Position numbers and translations under genes: made by a program. Positions 25,398-36,700 of a stretch of DNA of 64,000 nucleotides are shown piece by piece. Below the pieces are notes generated by a model. That model made no database searches. It was not told the origin of the DNA and saw only the letters and a list, made by a program, of their open reading frames with translations. The stretch's first letter is position 1, and the number at the start of each line of letters is the position of its first letter. The stretch comes from Sinomicrobium kalidii (GTDB taxonomy: Bacteria; Bacteroidota; Bacteroidia; Flavobacteriales; Flavobacteriaceae): contig NZ_CP089211.1 in the NCBI RefSeq assembly GCF_021183825.1, positions 5,128,501-5,192,500 on the forward strand. Reading direction: 5' to 3'.

Positions 25398-28300
25398 TTG
25401 AAAAAAGAGAAGAAAAGAAAATCGAGGTTTTTCAGGAGAGCGGCAAGGGTACTGCTCGGTTTGTTTGTGTTTATAATTCTCCTGCTTCTCTTTGTACGAA
25501 GTCGCTGGGGACAGGATATTATTGTTAGCAGGGTCACCTCCTATATTTCGGGAAAGACCAATACCAAAGTAGAGATCGAACGTCTTTTTATCACTTTTTC
25601 GGGAAGTGTTGCCCTGAAAGGACTGTATCTTGAGGACAGGGAAGGCGATACCCTGGTCTATTCCCGGAGCCTCGAAGCAAATGTTCCCCTGGGTCCGCTG
25701 CTTTTCAGGAATGATATTGTCGTAAACCGTATGGACTGGTCCGGCCTCAGGGCCAGGATATCCCGGAAAGATTCCGTACAGGGGTTTAATTTTCAGTTTC
25801 TGACGGATGCTTTTGCCGCCGAAGACACCACAGCATCGGAAACACCGGATACCACGGCCACCATGCCCGGCATACACCTGAACAATATCCGCTTTTCAGA
25901 TTTCGATCTGACCTATAGAGATGATGTAAGTGGTATGGACACCCGGCTGAAACTGGGCGAGCTGTTCCTGAGGATGAAAGAGACCGACCTGGAAAAAATG
26001 CGGTTCCATATCGCAGACGCTGCCATCCGGAATACAGAAGCCCGCTATTTACAGACCCTGCCCTTCAGGGAAAGTGATACTCCCGATGAAGAAGAGGAGG
26101 GAACCGCCTTACCCTATATTGCCGTTGATAATTTTGAAATCGAATCCCTGACAGCAGATTACCGATCCATCCCCGACGGTCTTCTTGCCAGGGCTACCCT
26201 CGGAAGTTTTAACCTGAAACTCCCCGAAGCGGATCTGGGCAAAAACGCTATTGATCTGGATTACATAAGTCTTGAAAATTCGGATTTGAAAGTTGAGATT
26301 AACACTAAAGATAATAAACGAAAAGATACATTAAATCAATATATTAAAGAAAAAGAAAACAGCACTCCGTTTGAATGGCCGGACTGGAAGGTCTTCCTTG
26401 GTGAAATTGAATTCGAAAATAATGCTATCCGTTATTCGGTGAACGGAGCCACACCACAAACCGGTAGCTTTAATGCCGATGCCATAGCCCTGGATGAACT
26501 CTGTTTAAACAGTAAAAATGTTTTTCTGCGGGACAGGTCTGCCGGACTGCAACTGGAAGCTTTTCGTTTCCGGGAAGCCTCCGGTCTTAACCTGAAGGAA
26601 TTTTCTCTTGAAGCCAAAGCAAACGATAAAAGCATTGTAGTTACTGACCTTCGGTTACTCCTGAACGAAAATCGTATCCGCGGAAATGCTACGGTAAATT
26701 ATGCAACAATAGATCAACTTATTGAACATCCCGAAAAGACAGGGGTAACGATAACCCTCCCGGATTTTATTCTTGATACGAGGGACATTCTTTATTTTCA
26801 GCCGGATCTGAAGGATAACGAATATATGGTAACCCTGGGGAAAAACAAGGTTACAGGAAATATAAAGGTTAACGGTACACTGGCTTCACTGGACATACCC
26901 GGCACCGATATCGAATGGGGGAACAATACCGGTATTCACCTGAAGGGCACCCTGGACAACGTGACGGAACAGGACAGTTTGCGTTTTTCCCTTCCGGAAA
27001 TTGCTTTTTCCACGGTCCGGGACGATATCCTCACCTTTATCAGTGAAGAAGAACTCGGGCTTGCATTCCCGGACACCCTGGCACTGGCCGGGAATGCGAA
27101 AGGAGATCTCAGCAATATCGGAACAACGCTGGATTTATTAACTACCGACGGAGAAATACACCTTACCGGAAACTATGCGAACGCGGGAGAAAAAGCTTTT
27201 GATGCGGAGTTGGAAGTAAAGGAACTCCGGCTGGATAAATTATTGCAAAACCCGCAATTAGGACCTTTGAGCATGGCATTAAAAAGCTCGGGGAAGCTCC
27301 GCGATAGCTATACCATGGACGCAAGGCTGGAAGCTAATGTTTCCAGGTTTGCAATGCAAAATTACACCGTGGAAAACCTTCCGCTTCATGGAGATATCAC
27401 CAACGGAAAAGGCACCGTAACTTCAGCATATAAAGACAAAAACGCAGATATTGTACTGGAATCGTTCATAACACTGGATTCCGTTTCACCGGGAATAGTG
27501 GCCGACCTGAATGTAAAAGGCGCAGACCTGCAGGCACTCGGTCTCATGCAACAACCTGTAACCGGTGCAGTAAAATTGCATGCGGATTTTAAGGGGAATG
27601 CCGAAAGCTTTACTTTAAGTACCGATGTTACCGACGGTGTAGCTGTGTACGATCAAAATTCATATCCCCTGGGCGACCTGACCCTGAAAGCCTTTGCAGA
27701 TCCCGATACCACATCGGTGGAAATAAAAAACAAGATGCTCGATCTCGAATTGCATTCCAATACAGGGCCGGAAGGTCTGGGGAAGGCATTGCAAAGGCAT
27801 TTTCGCTCCGTTCTTGTCAATGATGCAGATACGACATCCCTTTCAAAAGATTCCATACCGTCGCATGCCCGGTTAAAACTGAAGGCAAGGATGAACAGTG
27901 CACCTATATTAAGCGATGTGTTTTTTACCGGGCTTAAAGAACTGGACACAGTGAAAATACAGGCCGATTTCCGGGAAGCGGATCGGTATTTTGTAGCCGA
28001 TGTACAATTGCCCCATGTAAATTACGGCGGTAATGAAGTGAATAGCCTGTTGCTTCGGGTAGATTCGGGGAACGGGCAGCTTACCGGGCACTTTGGTTTT
28101 AAGGAGTTGACCGCCGGGCCCGTGGCCATTCAGAATACGGCACTGGACGGTCGTGTTTCCGGGAAAAAACTGTTTCTCGGTTTCACCGCTTTTCATAACG
28201 AAGAAAAACTGGTGGGGATACAGACGGAAATATCCGGAACGAAGGACACTCTGGAAATCCGCATTAATCCCGAACAACTCATTCTGAACAAAAGACCATG

Positions 28301-30434
28301 GACTGTACCGGCATCCAACGAGGTACTGGTCTATCCCGATAATCTTCAATTCCGTGATTTCCGCATGGAAAGAAACGGGCAGCAACTCGAGATCCGGAGC
28401 AAGCAAGCGGAATCGGAAACCGATAAAGATGAGATTGCCGTACAGTTCAGTAATTTCAGGCTGGCTTCCTTTCTGAGTTACCTGAACCCGGATGAACCCC
28501 TTGCAGATGGCACCCTCAATGGAAGCCTTATCGCCGAAGACCCTTTTGGGATACCAGGCTTTCTGGCCGACCTGAAAATGGAGAAGCTCGAGGTTATGAA
28601 AGCCCCTCTGGGAACACTTTCTGTGAATGCCGAATCCCCCGGAGGGGAAAATTACGATTTCAACCTGGCGCTGAAAGGCGGGGACATCAACCTGGACATG
28701 TCCGGCGGTTACCAGGCCGATGAGACGGGCCGTTTGCAACTGGACATGAACCTCTCGGAACTGAAAACCAGTTTTGCAGAAGCACTTTCCGATGGGAAAC
28801 TTACCGACTCCGGAGGATATCTCTCCGGCAGGATGAATGTAAGCGGAACTACCGCAGACCCGGTATATGAAGGGGATTTTAAGTTTAACGATGTACGGTT
28901 CAGGGTAGCTATGCTTAACACGCTGTTCCGCCTTCCCGGCGAAACGCTTAAAATAGACAACAGCGGACTTTACCTTGACGATTTTACCATTGCAGATGAA
29001 AATGACAATACATTTACCGCAGACGGCAGGGTATTGACGAAAAACATGTTTAATCCTGCATTTGACCTCAGTTTAAAAGCAAAAAATTTCAGGGCGCTTC
29101 ATTCCACCAGGGACGATAATGATCTCTTTTACGGAAAGGCTTTTTTTGATGTGGATGCGGCTATAACGGGAGATCTGAGCATGCCCAGAATAGACATGAA
29201 ACTTCATATAGGTCCGGAAACCGATGTTACCTATATCATGCCCGAATCCGAACTGGATATCGTGGAAAGGGATGGGGTGGTCATCTTTGTGAACCGCGAA
29301 GACCCCGACGACATTCTTACCAAAACCCGGGAAGAATCTGTTACTGTTTCCGGTTTTGAAATGAATTCGGTAATAACGCTGGACAGAAATGCGGTTTTCA
29401 ATGTCATTATCAATGAACAGACGAACGACAATCTCCAGGTGTCCGGAGAGGCCGACCTGAGTTTCAATATATTTCCCAACGGCAGGACAACCTTGTCCGG
29501 AAAGTATATTCTGCGTGAAGGACATTACGAACTGAATCTTTACAACATGGTAAAACGCAGGTTTGAATTTTCCGAAGGAAGCAGCATTACCTGGACCGGG
29601 GACCCGATGGATGCCGAAATGGACCTAAAAGCGACATATGAAGTGAAAGCGGCGGCTTCTCCGTTAATGGCAGCACGGATATCCGGTACGAATGCTTCCG
29701 TAAGTAGCAAATTCAGGCAACAACTGCCGTTTTTGGTCTACCTGAATATCAAGGGCGAACTGATGCAGCCGCAACTCAGTTTTAACCTCGATATGCCGGA
29801 AGATCATCAGGGAGCCGTGGGCGGACAGGTATACAGCACGGTCCGGCAACTCAATCAACAGGAGGAAGAGCTCAACAAACAGGTCTTTTCCCTGCTGGTA
29901 TTTAACCGGTTTTTCCCCGAATCCGGCAGCGACGGAAGCGGTGGTGGGGCAGCAGCTATTGCAAGGGACAACCTCAATCAGGCGCTCTCAGGGCAGTTAA
30001 ATGCACTTTCCGATAAATTACTGGGAGAATCGGGCGTAGAACTCGATTTCGGACTGGACAGCTACACCGATTACCAGGGCAGCAGTCCGCAGGAAAGGAC
30101 ACAACTGGACATTACCGCCAGGAAAAAATTATTTGACGATCGTGTTATTGTCAGTGTGGGAAGCGAGGTGGACATCCAGGGGAGCAACCAGGAACCCGGA
30201 CAGGAAAACCCGCTCATAGGCAACGTAAGCCTGGAATACCTCCTGACGGAAGATGGCAGGTACCGCCTGAAAGGCTTCCGGAAAAACGAATATGAAAATA
30301 TCATAGACGGGCAGCTTATCGTTAGCGGAATTGCCCTGATATTTACCCGTGAGTTCAACAAATACAAGGAACTGTTTGAAAAGGCGGTCCGGGAAGAGGA
30401 AGAGAATGAAAAGAATGGTGACAAAAAAATGTAA
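25398..30434 (+). CDS. tamB: TamB-like translocation and assembly module protein
   Basis: 1678 aa. A short basic N terminus, one membrane anchor (about residues 14-30) then a very long beta-rich repetitive region and a C-terminal TamB (DUF490) domain at about residues 1230-1660. AsmA/TamB proteins span the periplasm and are thought to carry lipids or help outer-membrane assembly. The start is TTG at 25398: the nearby ATG at 25394 is in another frame and hits a stop at once, and there is no in-frame ATG before the anchor. Followed by its partner tamL. Confidence 0.92.
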   Translation: MKKEKKRKSRFFRRAARVLLGLFVFIILLLLFVRSRWGQDIIVSRVTSYISGKTNTKVEIERLFITFSGSVALKGLYLEDREGDTLVYSRSLEANVPLGPLLFRNDIVVNRMDWSGLRARISRKDSVQGFNFQFLTDAFAAEDTTASETPDTTATMPGIHLNNIRFSDFDLTYRDDVSGMDTRLKLGELFLRMKETDLEKMRFHIADAAIRNTEARYLQTLPFRESDTPDEEEEGTALPYIAVDNFEIESLTADYRSIPDGLLARATLGSFNLKLPEADLGKNAIDLDYISLENSDLKVEINTKDNKRKDTLNQYIKEKENSTPFEWPDWKVFLGEIEFENNAIRYSVNGATPQTGSFNADAIALDELCLNSKNVFLRDRSAGLQLEAFRFREASGLNLKEFSLEAKANDKSIVVTDLRLLLNENRIRGNATVNYATIDQLIEHPEKTGVTITLPDFILDTRDILYFQPDLKDNEYMVTLGKNKVTGNIKVNGTLASLDIPGTDIEWGNNTGIHLKGTLDNVTEQDSLRFSLPEIAFSTVRDDILTFISEEELGLAFPDTLALAGNAKGDLSNIGTTLDLLTTDGEIHLTGNYANAGEKAFDAELEVKELRLDKLLQNPQLGPLSMALKSSGKLRDSYTMDARLEANVSRFAMQNYTVENLPLHGDITNGKGTVTSAYKDKNADIVLESFITLDSVSPGIVADLNVKGADLQALGLMQQPVTGAVKLHADFKGNAESFTLSTDVTDGVAVYDQNSYPLGDLTLKAFADPDTTSVEIKNKMLDLELHSNTGPEGLGKALQRHFRSVLVNDADTTSLSKDSIPSHARLKLKARMNSAPILSDVFFTGLKELDTVKIQADFREADRYFVADVQLPHVNYGGNEVNSLLLRVDSGNGQLTGHFGFKELTAGPVAIQNTALDGRVSGKKLFLGFTAFHNEEKLVGIQTEISGTKDTLEIRINPEQLILNKRPWTVPASNEVLVYPDNLQFRDFRMERNGQQLEIRSKQAESETDKDEIAVQFSNFRLASFLSYLNPDEPLADGTLNGSLIAEDPFGIPGFLADLKMEKLEVMKAPLGTLSVNAESPGGENYDFNLALKGGDINLDMSGGYQADETGRLQLDMNLSELKTSFAEALSDGKLTDSGGYLSGRMNVSGTTADPVYEGDFKFNDVRFRVAMLNTLFRLPGETLKIDNSGLYLDDFTIADENDNTFTADGRVLTKNMFNPAFDLSLKAKNFRALHSTRDDNDLFYGKAFFDVDAAITGDLSMPRIDMKLHIGPETDVTYIMPESELDIVERDGVVIFVNREDPDDILTKTREESVTVSGFEMNSVITLDRNAVFNVIINEQTNDNLQVSGEADLSFNIFPNGRTTLSGKYILREGHYELNLYNMVKRRFEFSEGSSITWTGDPMDAEMDLKATYEVKAAASPLMAARISGTNASVSSKFRQQLPFLVYLNIKGELMQPQLSFNLDMPEDHQGAVGGQVYSTVRQLNQQEEELNKQVFSLLVFNRFFPESGSDGSGGGAAAIARDNLNQALSGQLNALSDKLLGESGVELDFGLDSYTDYQGSSPQERTQLDITARKKLFDDRVIVSVGSEVDIQGSNQEPGQENPLIGNVSLEYLLTEDGRYRLKGFRKNEYENIIDGQLIVSGIALIFTREFNKYKELFEKAVREEEENEKNGDKKM

Positions 30435-30695
30435 GATATTAGATTTCGGATACCAGACGTAAGATATACAGGATGTATGACATAGGATTAACTTAGACAG
30501 TCTCTTAAATGAGCCCTCTCAGAACTGGACTCACTAAGGGAGGCCTAAACACCGCACTTGTTCCGGGATTTATGATTAGTTAGCTTTAAATACCTCATGT
30601 ACCAAATTATCAGAATGCCCCGGGGTACTATCTGGTCTTACATCCTAAGTCTTTAAGTCTTAAATCTGATATCTAAAATCGCATGTCTAAATACA
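30435..30695. other. Spacer with degenerate intergenic repeats
   Basis: 261 nt between tamB and tamL. Both ends carry AAGTC/TAAGA-type low-complexity words (30430-30470 and 30638-30690) also seen at 1047-1078 and 6610-6640. No ORF is convincing. Confidence 0.5.
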
Positions 30696-33224
30696 ATGAA
30701 TATAAAAAAGATTAGAAGGAGCATAAAGAAAAACGTGTCACTGCGAGAGAAGCGTGGCAGTCTCCCGGCGGATATGCGCTTGCCCCGTGAGATTACCACA
30801 CCCTGCTTATGGCAGGGTTCGCAAAGACGCTTTTTGATTGAGGTTTCGGAAAACACCAAAATCAGCGGCAATACGTCATTGACAGTAAAGCGTAGCAGCC
30901 TCTTTGCGAGGCAAAGACAGAAAGAAGCCATTTGTCTTTTTAAAAGAAGACTTCTCACAGGACTGTGTGTATTGCTGTTTTCTTCCTGTAGCGTAAAGAA
31001 ATTCCTCCCGGAAGAAGAATTGCTGTATACCGGGGCCGAAATAGAAGTGAATGTGCCCGATTCTACGGACAACAAAATCGACGATGCAGGAGATATCAAA
31101 ACCCAGCTGGAAAGCGTGTTGCGACCAAAACCGAACAGCAAAACACTGGGCATGCGCTGGGGGCTCATGGCCCATTACAAATCACAACGGGAAAAACCGG
31201 GTTTCATCAACAGGTTCCTGAATAAAAAAATAGGCGAAAAGCCGGTGTACGCATCGCATGTAGAAACTTCACGAACCGAAGACATCATACGCAACCGCCT
31301 GGAAAACAGGGGGTTCTTTTACAGCGATGTAACTTCCAGGCTTGAAGAGAACGAGAAGAAAAAGGAAGCCAGGGCATTCTATTCCGTAAAACTTGCCGAA
31401 CCGTACCGGCTGGGAAAATATATTGTGGATGAGGATACGGTTCCCGTGGTCAGGGAGATCGAAAAGAATATCAGGAAATGGATCATAAAACCCGGAATGC
31501 GGTTTGACCTGAGTGCACTGAAATCGGAAAGGGAACGACTGGACAAAGCGGTAAAAGCAAAGGGGTACTATAATTTTAACCCCGATTTCCTGATCTTCGA
31601 AGCAGACACCAATCAATATAAGAACAAGAAATTCGACCTGTTCCTCCGGCTTAAAAAGGATGTTCCCCCTAAATCCACCATACCGTATCATATCAAAAAG
31701 GTGATGGTTTTTCCGAATTATGTCGTGGAAAGCGATACGGTGTCACAGGATACTGTAAGGCTCGAAAACAAGTATTTTGTACAGGGAGAGGAATTTTTTA
31801 AACCCCGGCGCCTCGACCCTTTTATTCTTATAGAGGAAGGACAGCCCTACAATCCGGATATATCGAGAAATACCAGCAGAAGGCTCAGCTCTATCGGGGC
31901 CTATAAGTTTGTGAATATCCGTTATGACGAGATCGATTCACTTGCTACGGACAGCACAGGGGCCCTTGCTGCCAGCATTTATCTGTCACCCATGAATAAA
32001 AGATCACTCCGGGCCGAATTGCAGGGGGTGACCAAGTCCAACAATTTTATGGGTCCCAACCTGGCTTTTACCGTGACCAACAGAAATCTTTTTAAAGGCG
32101 GCGAACTCATCAATATTACGGCAACCGCCGGATATGAAATGCAGGTAGCCGGAGGGGACAACGCAGGGCTGAACAGCCTGCAACTTGGCCTAAAAACCGA
32201 CCTTATCTTTCCGAGGATGCTGTTTCCGGTAAACATCCGGGAAAACTGGTTTAAATATGCCATTCCGAAAACAAAGATTAGCCTGGGGATTGACTACCTG
32301 AGACGAAGTGACCTTTACAGCCTGTCTTCCGTATCCTCGACTTTCGGGTATATCTGGGATGCCAACCGCTATATTACCCATGAATTCAACCCTGTATCCC
32401 TGAACTATGTGAATCTTGGTAATACCACCCCGGAATTTGAAGAAATACTGGATCAAAATCCTTTTTTACGGAACAGCTTTAATCAGCAATTTATCGCGGG
32501 GCTCACTTATTCTTTTACCTATAACGGCATGGTTGACGTTTATGACAAACACCAGTTTTTCCTGAATTCCACGGTAGATATTGCCGGTAATACAATAGAC
32601 CTCTTTAGCGGAAGTGATAATGAACGCCCCCGTACTTTTCTGGGGCTGGAATACTCCCAATATGCCAAAGCGGATGTTGATATCCACTATCACTATCGTA
32701 TCAGCAGGGACCAGATGATAGCGACCCGTTTTTACGCCGGGATTGGCGTACCTTATGGCAACTCGGACATCATGCCATACAGCAAGCTGTTTTTTTCCGG
32801 GGGGCCATACAGTGTCCGTGCTTTCCGGATCAGGTCATTGGGGCCGGGAACCTATAACCCGGAAAACGATGATAACGATCAGACGACTACTTTTTTCGAC
32901 CAGACAGGGAACCTGAGACTGGAATTTAATGCGGAATACCGTTTTCCTCTTTTTTCGTATCTCAAAGGCGCCCTGTTTGCCGATGCCGGGAATGTGTGGA
33001 ATACTTCTGGGAACAATACACTTGAAGGCGGAAAGTTCAGCGGCAATTTCATGAAAGAGCTCGGCGTAGGAGCAGGAGTAGGGCTGCGGGTAGACATACA
33101 GAGTTTTGTGATCCGCCTGGACCTTGCGGCTCCGCTCAGCAAGCCCTGGCTGCCGGAAGGGGAACGATGGGAGTTCGATTACAAAAACCCCGTCCTCAAT
33201 TTTGCGATAGGATATCCTTTTTAG
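30696..33224 (+). CDS. tamL: TamL, lipidated TamA/BamA-family outer-membrane protein
   Basis: 842 aa as read. C-terminal 16-stranded-type barrel (bacterial surface antigen domain, about residues 440-842) after POTRA-like repeats. A lipobox (LLFSSC) puts the lipidated Cys at residue 98, not about 20. The first 13 residues are basic, then about 65 residues are translated from an apparent palindromic repeat insertion (30736-30919), then the basic-hydrophobic signal resumes at residue 81. TamL and TamB work together in outer-membrane homeostasis in Bacteroidota. The true start may instead be a non-ATG codon nearer the lipobox. Confidence 0.85.
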   Translation: MNIKKIRRSIKKNVSLREKRGSLPADMRLPREITTPCLWQGSQRRFLIEVSENTKISGNTSLTVKRSSLFARQRQKEAICLFKRRLLTGLCVLLFSSCSVKKFLPEEELLYTGAEIEVNVPDSTDNKIDDAGDIKTQLESVLRPKPNSKTLGMRWGLMAHYKSQREKPGFINRFLNKKIGEKPVYASHVETSRTEDIIRNRLENRGFFYSDVTSRLEENEKKKEARAFYSVKLAEPYRLGKYIVDEDTVPVVREIEKNIRKWIIKPGMRFDLSALKSERERLDKAVKAKGYYNFNPDFLIFEADTNQYKNKKFDLFLRLKKDVPPKSTIPYHIKKVMVFPNYVVESDTVSQDTVRLENKYFVQGEEFFKPRRLDPFILIEEGQPYNPDISRNTSRRLSSIGAYKFVNIRYDEIDSLATDSTGALAASIYLSPMNKRSLRAELQGVTKSNNFMGPNLAFTVTNRNLFKGGELINITATAGYEMQVAGGDNAGLNSLQLGLKTDLIFPRMLFPVNIRENWFKYAIPKTKISLGIDYLRRSDLYSLSSVSSTFGYIWDANRYITHEFNPVSLNYVNLGNTTPEFEEILDQNPFLRNSFNQQFIAGLTYSFTYNGMVDVYDKHQFFLNSTVDIAGNTIDLFSGSDNERPRTFLGLEYSQYAKADVDIHYHYRISRDQMIATRFYAGIGVPYGNSDIMPYSKLFFSGGPYSVRAFRIRSLGPGTYNPENDDNDQTTTFFDQTGNLRLEFNAEYRFPLFSYLKGALFADAGNVWNTSGNNTLEGGKFSGNFMKELGVGAGVGLRVDIQSFVIRLDLAAPLSKPWLPEGERWEFDYKNPVLNFAIGYPF
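30736..30830. repeat. Imperfect palindromic repeat of GTCATTGCGAG type
   Basis: Left arm TGTCACTGCGAGAGAAGCG with GTGGCAGTCTC and right arm GAGATTACCACA with TTCGCAAAGACGC are imperfect inverted repeats. An internal hairpin CCCTGC/GCAGGG lies at 30801-30817. The words match a dispersed repeat family known from many Bacteroidota genomes. It lies inside the tamL reading frame. Confidence 0.6.
30874..30919. repeat. Second, partial copy of the palindromic repeat
   Basis: CGTCATTGACAGTAAAGCG followed by TAGCAGCCTC and TTGCGAGGCAAAGACA, a shorter copy of the element at 30736-30830, again in frame with tamL. Confidence 0.5.
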
Positions 33225-33265
33225 GTTGTTTTTTCAAAAAAGAATTCATTATAAATCTATCAACT

Positions 33266-33673
33266 ATGAAACCCGGATCAGAAGAAACAGAACAGCTGGT
33301 ACAACGGTTTATACAGGCGCTCACATTTCGAAAACTGGACGAATTGACAGCGCTTTACGCAGAAAGTGTAGACTGGTATATTCCGGGAAACACCAAACTC
33401 GCTCCCTGGCTGGGAAAGCGGGAATCAAAAAAAGAGATCAGGGATTTCTTTACACTATTGTGGCAAAATACGGAGCCTGTAGACGCCAAGCTCGATCATA
33501 TATTGGCCGACGGGAACTTTGCGGTTATCACAGGTGAATTTTCCACCAAAATGTTACCAACCGGGAAAATAGTAAATTCCCTTTTCTCCATACATATTAC
33601 TACGGAGAACAATAAAATTGTCAAATACAGGCTGCAGGAAGACAGCTATGCAGTAGCCGAAGCATTGAAGTGA
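33266..33673 (+). CDS. NTF2/SnoaL-like protein
   Basis: 135 aa from ATG 33266. Small alpha+beta barrel of the SnoaL-like type: an N-terminal helix (EQLVQRFIQALTFRKLDEL), ALYAESVDWYIPG, and closing strands INSLFSIHIT-like and KIVKYRLQEDS. No signal peptide. Function unknown; such proteins can be isomerases, hydrolases or binding proteins. It ends at a strong terminator. Confidence 0.8.
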   Translation: MKPGSEETEQLVQRFIQALTFRKLDELTALYAESVDWYIPGNTKLAPWLGKRESKKEIRDFFTLLWQNTEPVDAKLDHILADGNFAVITGEFSTKMLPTGKIVNSLFSIHITTENNKIVKYRLQEDSYAVAEALK

Positions 33674-33700
33674 TCTGCCGCGGTACTATGTCATAAAACA

Positions 33701-33745
33701 TGATACGGTTTATCATTCACCCTGATAAACCGTATCAATGTTTGA
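33701..33745. terminator. Bidirectional terminator
   Basis: Perfect 14-bp stem TGATACGGTTTATC (33701-33714) / GATAAACCGTATCA (33724-33737) with a 9-nt loop, between the convergent SnoaL-like gene and purL. Confidence 0.85.
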
Positions 33746-33756
33746 TAAAAGCGATA

Positions 33757-36700
33757 TCAAATAGCCTGTTTTTTATCCTCCAGCCATTTCCTGGCATTCA
33801 CAAAGGCTTCAATCCAGGGAGTGACTTCATCATTCCTGTCTTTGGGATAATATGCCCAGTTCCAGGGAAAAATGGAACGTTCGAAGTGTGGCATGGTCAC
33901 CAGGTGCCTTCCGTCATCCGAAACCATCATCGCCGTATTGAAATCCGAACCGTTGGGACTGGCGGGGTAGCCCTCATAGGCATATTTTGCCACGATATTG
34001 TACCGGGATTCTTCATAGGGGAAATGGAATTTACCCTCCCCGTGCGCCGACCAGATACCGAGTTTTGTTCCCGCAAGAGACCCGAGCATTACCGAATGGT
34101 TAGGCTGAATTTCAACGGCGGAGAACGTACATTCGAATTTGTGGGTTTCGTTGTGCAGCATTTTCGGCTTCTGTTCGTGTTCCGGGTGTATCAGTCCCAG
34201 TTCAACGAATAGCTGGCAGCCGTTACAAACCCCGAGGGAAAGCGTGTCTTCCCTTTTAAAGAAATTTTCCAGGGCGGTTTTTGCCTTTTCGTTATACAGA
34301 AATGCACCGGCCCATCCCTTGGCAGACCCCAGTACATCCGAGTTGGAGAAACCTCCTACGGCACCAATGAACTGAATGTCTTCCAGGGTTTCCCGTCCGG
34401 AGATGAGATCGGTCATGTGTACATCTTTCACATCAAAGCCGGCCATGTACATGGCATTGGCCATTTCCCGTTCCGAATTGCTTCCCTTTTCGCGGAGAAT
34501 AGCCGCCTTTGGTCGTTCCGCACCTGTATGCACAGGTCTTTTCCCTTCAAAAGATGCGGGGAAACCGTATTTCAGCGGCTGTTTTTTGTAATTGTCAAAA
34601 CGTTCCTGTGCTTTAGTCCCGCCGCTTTGTTTTTTATCCAGCAGGAAAGAGGTTTTATACCAGGTATCCCTCAGGTTACTGATGCTGAAAGAGAAGTTGT
34701 CATTTCCGTTTTTGAGTTGCAGGCGGTCTCCTTCCACAACTTCACCGATACGGAAAATTTTAATATTACTTTCGGTTAACACTGTTTCTATTTCGGGAGT
34801 ATCAGCCTGGAATACGATGCCTGCATTTTCATTAAACAGGGCTTTTACGGTATCGGTCTCCCCGAGTGAAGTAAGGTCTATCTGTGCCCCGAGATTATTA
34901 TCGGCGAAGCACATTTCAAGCAGTGTGGTGATCAATCCGCCGCTCCCCACATCATGGCCTGCGACGATCTTACCGTCCTTGATAAAAGTCTGTATAATGT
35001 TAAAGGCCTTTTTGAAATAATCGGCATCTCGAACAGACGGTGCTTCAGCCCCTATCTTGTTGCACACCTGGGCAAAGGACGAACCGCCAAGCTTGAAGGT
35101 ATCGGCAGAGAGGTTCACATAATAAACAGCTCCGCCTTCCCTTTGAAGTACGGGCTCCACAACTTTTGTAACCGCATTGCAATTCCCGGCGGCAGAAATA
35201 ATTACCGTTCCCGGGGCAATCACCTCTCCGTCAGAATATTTCTGTTTCATGGAAAGGGAATCTTTCCCGGTAGGGATATTGATCCCCAGGGCCACTGCAA
35301 AATCCGAACATCCCCGAACCGCTTCGTACAGGCGTGCATCTTCACCTTCGTTTTTACACGGCCACATCCAGTTGGCTGAAAGGGAAACGCTTTTTAGGCC
35401 GTCTTTAAGCGGTGCCCATATAATATTGGTCAGGGCTTCTGCAATACTGTTACGGCTTCCGGCCACGGGGTCTATCAGGGCGGAAACGGGAGAATGCCCG
35501 ATGGAAGTAGCAATACCTTCTTTTCCCTGGAAATCCAGAGCCATAACCCCGCAGTTGTTGAGCGGTAATTGCAATGGTCCGGCACATTGCTGTTTGGCCA
35601 CACGTCCGCTTACACACCGGTCTACCTTATTGGTAAGCCAGTCCTTACAGGCTACGGCTTCAAGTTGTAATACCTGTTTCAGGTAGTCTTCTATAAGGTT
35701 CGTTTGATATTCCGGGTCCGAATACCTGGTGATGACCGTTTTGTCGTTCATAATGGTCTTCGGGGAGCTTCCGAACATATCCCGGAGCTCCAGGTCCATC
35801 GGTTTTTGTCCGCCGGAAGAAGACTCAAAAGTAAAGCGGTGGTCTCCGGTAACATCGCCTACCCGGTACATGGGCGACCGTTCCCTCTCGGCAATACGCT
35901 GCAGGGTTTCGGCATCTTTTTCCGCGATGACCAATCCCATGCGTTCCTGGGATTCATTCCCTATAATTTCTTTGGCAGAAAGCGTGGGGTCACCTATGGG
36001 CAACTTATCCATGTCGATTTTACCGCCGGTTTCCTCCACCAGTTCCGAGAGGCAGTTGAGATGCCCTCCGGCACCGTGATCGTGGATGGAAACAATAGTG
36101 TTCTTATCACTTTCTATCATACCCCTCACGGCATTTGCAGCCCTTTTCTGCATTTCGGGATTGGAGCGCTGAACGGCATTGAGTTCTATTCCGCTGCTGA
36201 ATTCCCCGGTATCGGCAGAAGATACTGCGGCGCCACCCATCCCGATACGGTAATTGTCCCCGCCAAGGATAACTATTTTATCTCCTTTTCCGGGGATTTG
36301 TTTTTTAGATTGATCTGCTTTGCCGTAGCCAATCCCCCCGGCAAGCATGATTACCTTGTCATAGCCTAATCTTCGTGCATTTTCGCCCGGTTTTTCCTGG
36401 TGTTCGAAGGTGAGGAGGGAACCTGCAATAAGCGGTTGCCCGAATTTGTTCCCGAAATCGGAGGCCCCGTTGGAAGCCTTGACAAGGATGTCCATGGGGG
36501 GCTGATAGAGCCACTTTCGTTCCGGCATTCCTTTTTCCCACGGGCGTTCCTCTTCCAGCCGGGAATAGGAAGTCATATAAACCGCGGTTCCGGCCAGGGG
36601 CAGGGAACCTTGCCCTCCTGCAAGCCTGTCGCGTATTTCTCCTCCGGATCCCGTAGCGGCACCGTTAAACGGCTCTACCGTAGTCGGGAAATTATGGGTT

